Below, one piece after another: positions 39,891-44,037 of a stretch of DNA of 44,037 nt. Source of the DNA: CAZFMJ01 sp964520045 (lineage in GTDB: Bacteria; Elusimicrobiota; Elusimicrobia; Elusimicrobiales; CAZFMJ01); assembly GCA_964520045.1 (NCBI GenBank), contig CAZFMJ010000018.1, forward strand, positions 1 through 44,037. Reading direction: 5' to 3'. The notes beneath the pieces are model-generated. The model did not search any database. It saw only the letters and a program-made list of their open reading frames with translations, and had not been told where the DNA came from. The position numbers were made by a program, and so were the translations under genes. Position 1 is the stretch's first letter. Every line of letters begins with the position of its first letter.

Positions 39891-40646
39891 ATGGAACGAA
39901 AAGGCATTTTAGTCCCGCTGGTTTTTGCGGTGATTGCGGCTTCATTATATTTGGGCTGGCTGACCACAAGGGAGCGTTCTTTGACAAAGGAATATGAAAT
40001 AGGGCAGGTGATTACGGCAAAGACGGATCTGCCGCAGAGAACGGTTTTGAAAGAGGATTTGGTTGAGGTGATCAAGATTCCGCGAAAATTCATGCAGCAG
40101 GATGCCTATGAAGTGCGGTCTCCTTCTGATATGAAGCTTGTGGCGAATCTGGTAACCGCCATAAGGATTCCTAAGGGCAATCAGATAACGCAGTCCAGCC
40201 TTGTAAGTCTAAGTCCCGAGGCCGGATTAAGCGTAAAGGTATCGCCGGGTTTAAGGGGCGCGATACTGCCTGTGAAAAACGAGCTGTTAAAACTCGTTAA
40301 ACCCGGAGATAGGATTGATATACTGGTGACTTTCGACGCGGTGACGGTTGAAAACAAGAAAGACAGAGTCACTGCCACGATACTGCAGAATATACTTGTT
40401 CTGGGAGTGGGGACTAATCTGGGGCAGGGGCTTACCAATTTGATGGCAAAGCAGAAACAGGCTCAGGAAGCCGAGGCGTCGGCGTTTTCAGAGGAAGGAG
40501 CTTTAAGCCTTTCCTTAAATCCCATGGAGGCTCAGTATCTGGCGCTTTCAATGAAACAGGGAGATATAACGGTAGCGGTGCGCGGGCTCGGCGACCTTGA
40601 AATGCATCCTATGGAGATGGCGAGCTTCAGAAAGTTTTTTAAATAG
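39891..40646 (+). CDS. cpaB: Tad pilus assembly protein CpaB/RcpC
   Basis: This 251-residue CpaB-family protein is a periplasmic component of Flp/Tad pilus assembly. One N-terminal membrane helix (residues 7-24, VPLVFAVIAASLYLGW) anchors it. The SAF domain follows with VITAKTDLPQRTVLKEDLVEVIKIP and AIRIPKGNQITQSSLVSL. The conserved RGAILPVKNELLKLVKPGDRIDILVTF stretch comes next, and NPMEAQYLALSMKQGDITVAVRG is near the end. AAGGAGATTGAT gives a strong ribosome site for ATG 39891. It lies between tadE and the secretin gene, the usual order. Confidence 0.92.
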   Translation: MERKGILVPLVFAVIAASLYLGWLTTRERSLTKEYEIGQVITAKTDLPQRTVLKEDLVEVIKIPRKFMQQDAYEVRSPSDMKLVANLVTAIRIPKGNQITQSSLVSLSPEAGLSVKVSPGLRGAILPVKNELLKLVKPGDRIDILVTFDAVTVENKKDRVTATILQNILVLGVGTNLGQGLTNLMAKQKQAQEAEASAFSEEGALSLSLNPMEAQYLALSMKQGDITVAVRGLGDLEMHPMEMASFRKFFK

Positions 40647-40687
40647 GGCGTTAATGTTAAAAACAAAATGAAAATCACGGAAACACG

Positions 40688-40723
40688 GTCCCATTCATTC
40701 CTTAAAGGCTTTGAGAATGGGAC
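40688..40723. repeat. Single GTCC hairpin, copy E
   Basis: GTCCCATTC (40688-40696) and GAATGGGAC (40715-40723) pair perfectly around ATTCCTTAAAGGCTTTGA. The second hairpin is missing; only GTCC follows. It lies 64 bp before the secretin start codon. It has no T-run, so it is not a terminator. Confidence 0.8.
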
Positions 40724-40787
40724 GTCCGAAGAGGTTTAATTTAAACGGAAAGCGGCATTGAGACGATTGTTGAAAAAGGGGCTGTTT

Positions 40788-41525
40788 ATGAAAAAACTAT
40801 CAGCGATTTGTGCGTCCTGTCTTTGTTTCGCGGCGATGGCGCCTTCGCCGTCTTCGGCGCAGAGAAGCGAGATGGTGGCCGTAAGCGCCGATGTCGTCGA
40901 GATAGGCGGGTCCATACAGACGCAGAAAGGTTTTTCGTGGAATCAGGTTCTTGAATTTCAGGAAAACGCCATTCCCGGCATAATAAGGGTCGGCGAGTTT
41001 GACCGCAAAACCAATCTGGCTACTTCGCTCAAACTTATGGAGACCGAAGGAAAAGCCCAGCTTCTTTCAAACCCCAAGGTTATAACAAAAAGCGGAACGC
41101 AGGCTAATTTTGTTGTAGGCGGCGAAATACCGATCCCTTATACCAATAATCAGGGCGTAGGGGCGGATTTCAAGAAATTCGGCGTGATATTAAATGTTCT
41201 GCCTTTGATAGTGCCGGGAAAGAAAGACACTATAGACGTCCAGCTTCAGCTGGAAGTTTCCAATCCTGATTATTCGCGTCCCGTCACGGTGCAGAATACC
41301 ACCGTGCCGTCAATGATAACCCGCCAGATTCAGACCGAAGTCGAATTAAAAAGCGGGGAAACGCTTGTTATCGGGGGCTTAAAAAACAGCACCCGCAATA
41401 TTAACAGAACAAGAGTTCCCTTTTTCGGAAAAATTCCTCTCATCGGCGCGCTTTTCAGAATGTCGGATGTGGTCGACCAGCAGAACTCTCTTTTTCTTTT
41501 TGTGACATTCGACATAGTTAAGTGA
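40788..41525 (+). CDS. cpaC: Very short CpaC-like secretin
   Basis: This 245-residue secretin-family protein has a signal peptide (residues 1 to about 24, SSA-QR). Nearly all of the mature protein is the secretin core: TSLKLMETEGKAQLLSNPKVITKSGTQANFVVGGEIPIP, FGVILNVLPLI and VELKSGETLVIGGLKN..., ending VPFFGKIPLIGALFR and LFLFVTFDIVK. The usual CpaC/RcpA N-domains (BON and N1/POTRA-like) are absent; the family is normally about 400-500 residues. I chose ATG 40788 because AAAAAGGGG precedes it and a good signal peptide follows; an upstream in-frame TTG (40758) adds only basic residues. The gene is complete, so the shortness looks real. It should form the outer-membrane pore of the Tad pilus. 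Confidence 0.85.
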   Translation: MKKLSAICASCLCFAAMAPSPSSAQRSEMVAVSADVVEIGGSIQTQKGFSWNQVLEFQENAIPGIIRVGEFDRKTNLATSLKLMETEGKAQLLSNPKVITKSGTQANFVVGGEIPIPYTNNQGVGADFKKFGVILNVLPLIVPGKKDTIDVQLQLEVSNPDYSRPVTVQNTTVPSMITRQIQTEVELKSGETLVIGGLKNSTRNINRTRVPFFGKIPLIGALFRMSDVVDQQNSLFLFVTFDIVK

Positions 41526-41530
41526 TATGT

Positions 41531-41558
41531 CGATATGACCGCTTTTGCTGTCATATCG
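41531..41558. repeat. CGATATGAC/GTCATATCG hairpin
   Basis: CGATATGAC (41531-41539) pairs perfectly with GTCATATCG (41550-41558). It begins 6 bp after the secretin stop. There is no T-run, so termination is doubtful; it may lower read-through into the ATPase gene or be another repeat. Confidence 0.5.
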
Positions 41559-41578
41559 GGGTAGATGGTAGACGGTAG

Positions 41579-43891
41579 ATGGTAAACGGTAAAAGCAAAA
41601 CAGCTTTGTTTCCTTCTGCCGGCTTAATTAAGAAAACGGTCATGGTGGGCGGCATGGATGAACCTAAAATAACGCAGTCAAGAGTAATAACCTTTTCGGG
41701 CCCGAAGGAAGGGGTCGGGAAGTCGTCTATCGCCTTGAATCTGGCGCTGGCGTGGGCGGGATATCAGAAAAGAAACGTTCTCATAATCCCCATGGATCCC
41801 ATGTGCAGGCAGGAGCACAGTTTTTTGCTGGATCTTAACCCTCCTTCCATAATGGATCTGGTGAGAGTGGTGGGCAGGGAATCCGTGGGCGCTTTGGGAC
41901 TGCTGCTTAAAGGCAAGATCCCGCTTTCTCCGTGGGGCGTGGGAGTTCTGCCTCTTGCCAATAAGCGTTCTGATCTGCAGAAACTTTCCCCCGATCTTAT
42001 ACTGCCGGTGCTTTCGAAACTATCGCAATCGTTCGATCTGTTTATAGACGTTGATCCTTATTTCCCGATGCAGATTTTCGCTTTTGACATTTCGGATATG
42101 ATTTTCTGGGTCACCAATTCGCACAGAAGCCATATGGACGCCACCGTGACATATTTCAAGGAAATAACAAATCTGCATTTTGCCAGAGACAGATTTGAAG
42201 TGGTGGTAAACTGCTATGACCTTCCCGGCGCCATAGTGCCCAAAGAGGTTGAGAAATTTTTTCAGCAGCTTGACACGCATGTCACGGCGTTCCTTCCGTG
42301 GGAAGAGGAAATCCCCGCCCTTTCCAATCAGCAGAAAATTCTGGTGGTGGAACAGCCGCAGTCCCCCTGGATAAAGGCTTTGCGCATTCTTATGGGCAGG
42401 CTTGCCGAGTTCCAGCCCGTTGAGAAACAGTGGGCGCTGGGAGTTACGGCCGAAGAGTTTCTGCAGGGTTCCGACATGCTTTGGAAACCGGCGGAGCGCA
42501 TGGATTTTTCCGGTTCTTCTCAGAATCAGCAGGGGCGCCGTTTTGATTCCGGCAGTTCCGCGGCCTCTTTGATAAAATCGGACATGCCGCCCTTTTGGGA
42601 TGATTTGAAGAAAAAAATACATGCGGATATCGTGCATATAATGGAAATGGAGCGGATAAGAGTCTCCGACGATATTTCGGAGAATATGGAACTCAAAAAA
42701 AGGGTTGAAACCATAGCCAATAATCTGCTCCAGAAAGAGGCAAACCTTCAGCTTACCAGGGAACAGAGAGCGAAATTTATAGCGGAACTGCTGGATGAAA
42801 TACTGGGGCTGGGACCGCTTGAGGAGCTGATGCGTGATCCGAGCCTGACGGAAATAATGGTGAATAGGCCCGATAAAATTTACATAGAGCGCGCCGGCAA
42901 GCTTATTCTCACTAAATTCCGGTTCAGAGACGAAGAGCAGATAATCCAGGTTATTAAACGCATCGTGGCGCCTATCGGGAGGCGCATAGATGAAAGCATT
43001 CCGTATGTCGACGCCCGTCTGCGCGACGGCTCCCGCGTCAATGCCATAATACCGCCGCTTTCCATATTCGGTCCGACGCTCACAATACGGAGATTTTCCC
43101 AAAAGCCGTACGGCCCCAGGGAGCTTATTAACATGGGGTCGGTAAATTCCGACTGCCTTACGTTTCTTGACGCGTGCGTTAAACTGCGCAAAGATATACT
43201 TATAAGCGGAGGAACCGGCACCGGAAAAACCACTTTCCTGAATCTGCTGTCCAGCTATATACCTGAAGACGAACGGATAATAACCGTTGAAGACACGGCC
43301 GAATTAAGGCTTATGCAGGAACACTGGGTGAGCCTTGAAAGCAGGCCGGCCAATATCGAAGGCAAGGGAGAGGTGACGATACGGGATCTTGTGAGGAACT
43401 GCCTGCGCATGCGTCCGGACAGAATAGTGGTGGGAGAAGTGCGCGATGCCGCCGCTCTGGACATGCTTCAGGCCATGAATACGGGCCATGAAGGGTCTCT
43501 CGCCACCATTCACTCCAATAGTCCCAGAGACGCTTTGACAAGGCTGGAGGCTATGTGTCTTATGGCGGGGCTGGAACTTCCCATTTGGGCGCTCAGGGAA
43601 ATGATAAGTTCCGCGATTCATATGATCGTGCAGCTGACAAGATTTTCCGACGGAACCAGAAAGGTGACGAATATAGCTGAAATAACCGGAAGAGAGGATA
43701 CTCAGATACTGACGCATGAATTATTCAAGTATACGCAGACAGGAGTGTCTGAGACCGGCAAGGTGATAGGGGAATTCGCTCCCATCGGGGACCCGCCGAA
43801 GTTTTTTCACGAGTTCGCTTCGCGGGGCATAAATATGCCCATTGAATTTTTCTGGACTCCGGAACAAAAAAAGCAAAGAGGAAGAAGATAG
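41579..43891 (+). CDS. CpaE-CpaF fusion: Tad pilus MinD-like ATPase joined to the secretion ATPase
   Basis: This 770-residue protein joins two normally separate Tad proteins. Residues 35 to about 290 are a CpaE/MinD-type domain with deviant Walker A SGPKEGVGKSS (lysines 43 and 48), FDLFIDVDP in the Walker B position and LEEEIPALS-like later parts. Residues about 345-770 are a CpaF/TadA ATPase: LGLGPLEELMRDPSLTEIMVN, VDARLRDGSRVNAIIPPLS, Walker A GGTGTGKTT (544-552), TVEDTAEL, the arginine-rich LRMRPDRIVVGEVRD and the HEGSLATIHSNS box. All secretion-ATPase motifs are intact. ATG 41579 lies within a GGTAGATGGTAAACGG repeat; ATG 41642 or 41654 are alternatives with little loss. CpaF powers pilus assembly; CpaE normally localises the machine. 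Confidence 0.92.
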   Translation: MVNGKSKTALFPSAGLIKKTVMVGGMDEPKITQSRVITFSGPKEGVGKSSIALNLALAWAGYQKRNVLIIPMDPMCRQEHSFLLDLNPPSIMDLVRVVGRESVGALGLLLKGKIPLSPWGVGVLPLANKRSDLQKLSPDLILPVLSKLSQSFDLFIDVDPYFPMQIFAFDISDMIFWVTNSHRSHMDATVTYFKEITNLHFARDRFEVVVNCYDLPGAIVPKEVEKFFQQLDTHVTAFLPWEEEIPALSNQQKILVVEQPQSPWIKALRILMGRLAEFQPVEKQWALGVTAEEFLQGSDMLWKPAERMDFSGSSQNQQGRRFDSGSSAASLIKSDMPPFWDDLKKKIHADIVHIMEMERIRVSDDISENMELKKRVETIANNLLQKEANLQLTREQRAKFIAELLDEILGLGPLEELMRDPSLTEIMVNRPDKIYIERAGKLILTKFRFRDEEQIIQVIKRIVAPIGRRIDESIPYVDARLRDGSRVNAIIPPLSIFGPTLTIRRFSQKPYGPRELINMGSVNSDCLTFLDACVKLRKDILISGGTGTGKTTFLNLLSSYIPEDERIITVEDTAELRLMQEHWVSLESRPANIEGKGEVTIRDLVRNCLRMRPDRIVVGEVRDAAALDMLQAMNTGHEGSLATIHSNSPRDALTRLEAMCLMAGLELPIWALREMISSAIHMIVQLTRFSDGTRKVTNIAEITGREDTQILTHELFKYTQTGVSETGKVIGEFAPIGDPPKFFHEFASRGINMPIEFFWTPEQKKQRGRR

Positions 43892-44037
43892 CGCGCGGAC
43901 GGTAGAAGGTAGACGGGAGATGGTAAACGGAAGAGGGGAAACAGCGGGGGAGGGCAGGGATGGGGGGTAGGGGAAGGGGTTGGATGATTCTTTGCGGCTC
44001 GGTGTCTTTGTGTGAGGAATGTATAAATATGGCAAAT
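43892..44037. repeat. Intergenic repeats at the window end
   Basis: 43897-43940 is a GGACGGTAGAAGGTAGACGGGAGATGGTAAACGG run starting 5 bp after the stop codon. Near 43990-44025, CTTTGCGGCTCGGTGTCTTTGTGTGAGG is the inverse of the GCACAAAG family. No gene is seen; the next one lies beyond the window. Confidence 0.5.

Noticed and set aside
1926..40723. CRISPR array or integron attC sites
   Set aside because: The hairpins are scattered singly or in pairs across 39 kb with no regular spacers, no cas genes, no integron integrase and no gene cassettes.
40758..40787. TTG start for a longer secretin
   Set aside because: It adds only ten residues (MRRLLKKGLF) ahead of a good signal peptide, and AAAAAGGGG fits ATG 40788.
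41531..41558. Intrinsic terminator after the secretin gene
   Set aside because: The 9-bp stem is good, but no T-run follows and the next Tad gene starts 20 bp later.

Overview
The window reads as a chromosomal segment from an uncultured diderm (outer-membrane) bacterium of about 50% GC. The evidence is a proton-channel/TonB cluster, several PorV/UPF0164-type outer-membrane beta-barrels, secreted proteins with FlgD-like C-terminal Ig domains, a secretin and Tad pilus genes. This combination is typical of candidate phyla such as Elusimicrobiota, Omnitrophota or Goldbacteria. That placement is a guess from gene content; there is no rRNA or other marker here to settle it. Every gene I can support is on the plus strand.

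Layout. 1-9.3 kb is housekeeping: the end of a CCA-adding enzyme, an M50 intramembrane protease, trpS-scpA-scpB (overlapping), galT, glgA and a DUF5693-like membrane protein. 9.4-11 kb holds a promoter, a structured leader or small RNA with a strong terminator, and an unknown secreted protein. 11-24.8 kb is an envelope block: a 1064-aa TPR protein, ExbB/TolQ, two ExbD/TolR, TonB, an OmpA-like protein, a secreted protein with a FlgD-like tail, a PorV-like barrel, a second OmpA-like protein, then FtsX and an EnvC-like factor. 25-30 kb is a chain of four genes joined by 4-bp ATGA overlaps: ctpA, tsaD, a solute-binding-like protein with no signal peptide, and a GAF-GAF-GGDEF diguanylate cyclase. 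30-38.3 kb has two more PorV-like barrels, a coiled-coil/TM/propeller protein and a seven-repeat FlgD-Ig secreted protein. 38.5-43.9 kb is the start of a Tad pilus locus: two Flp-type prepilins, TadE, CpaB, a very short secretin and a CpaE-CpaF fusion ATPase. Prepilin peptidase, TadB/C and TadD are not in the window.

How it may work together. TonB/ExbBD can energise outer-membrane machinery. Twice (17.9-21.1 kb and 33.8-38.3 kb) a secreted protein ending in a YPNP/FlgD-type domain is followed directly by a PorV-like barrel. This resembles the cargo-plus-PorV logic of type IX secretion, although no SprA, GldL or GldM is seen. The pilus locus and the c-di-GMP synthase add a surface-attachment theme.

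The most unusual feature is the intergenic DNA, which is almost entirely made of interspersed repeats. (i) GTCC hairpins have stems that vary while staying self-complementary and share a loop of about 18 nt. (ii) A 180-210 bp element with terminal inverted repeats (TAGAACGC...GCGTTCTA) carries those hairpins and sits in front of three start codons. (iii) A GGTAGACGG/CCGTCTACC family often forms long imperfect hairpins just upstream of start codons and also runs into coding ends. (iv) Several minor families occur as well. Some repeats lie inside genes: a double hairpin in the scpB tail, a repeat-coded signal peptide at 30.3 kb, and a palindrome in the envC signal peptide. A 10-N assembly gap interrupts the second exbD.
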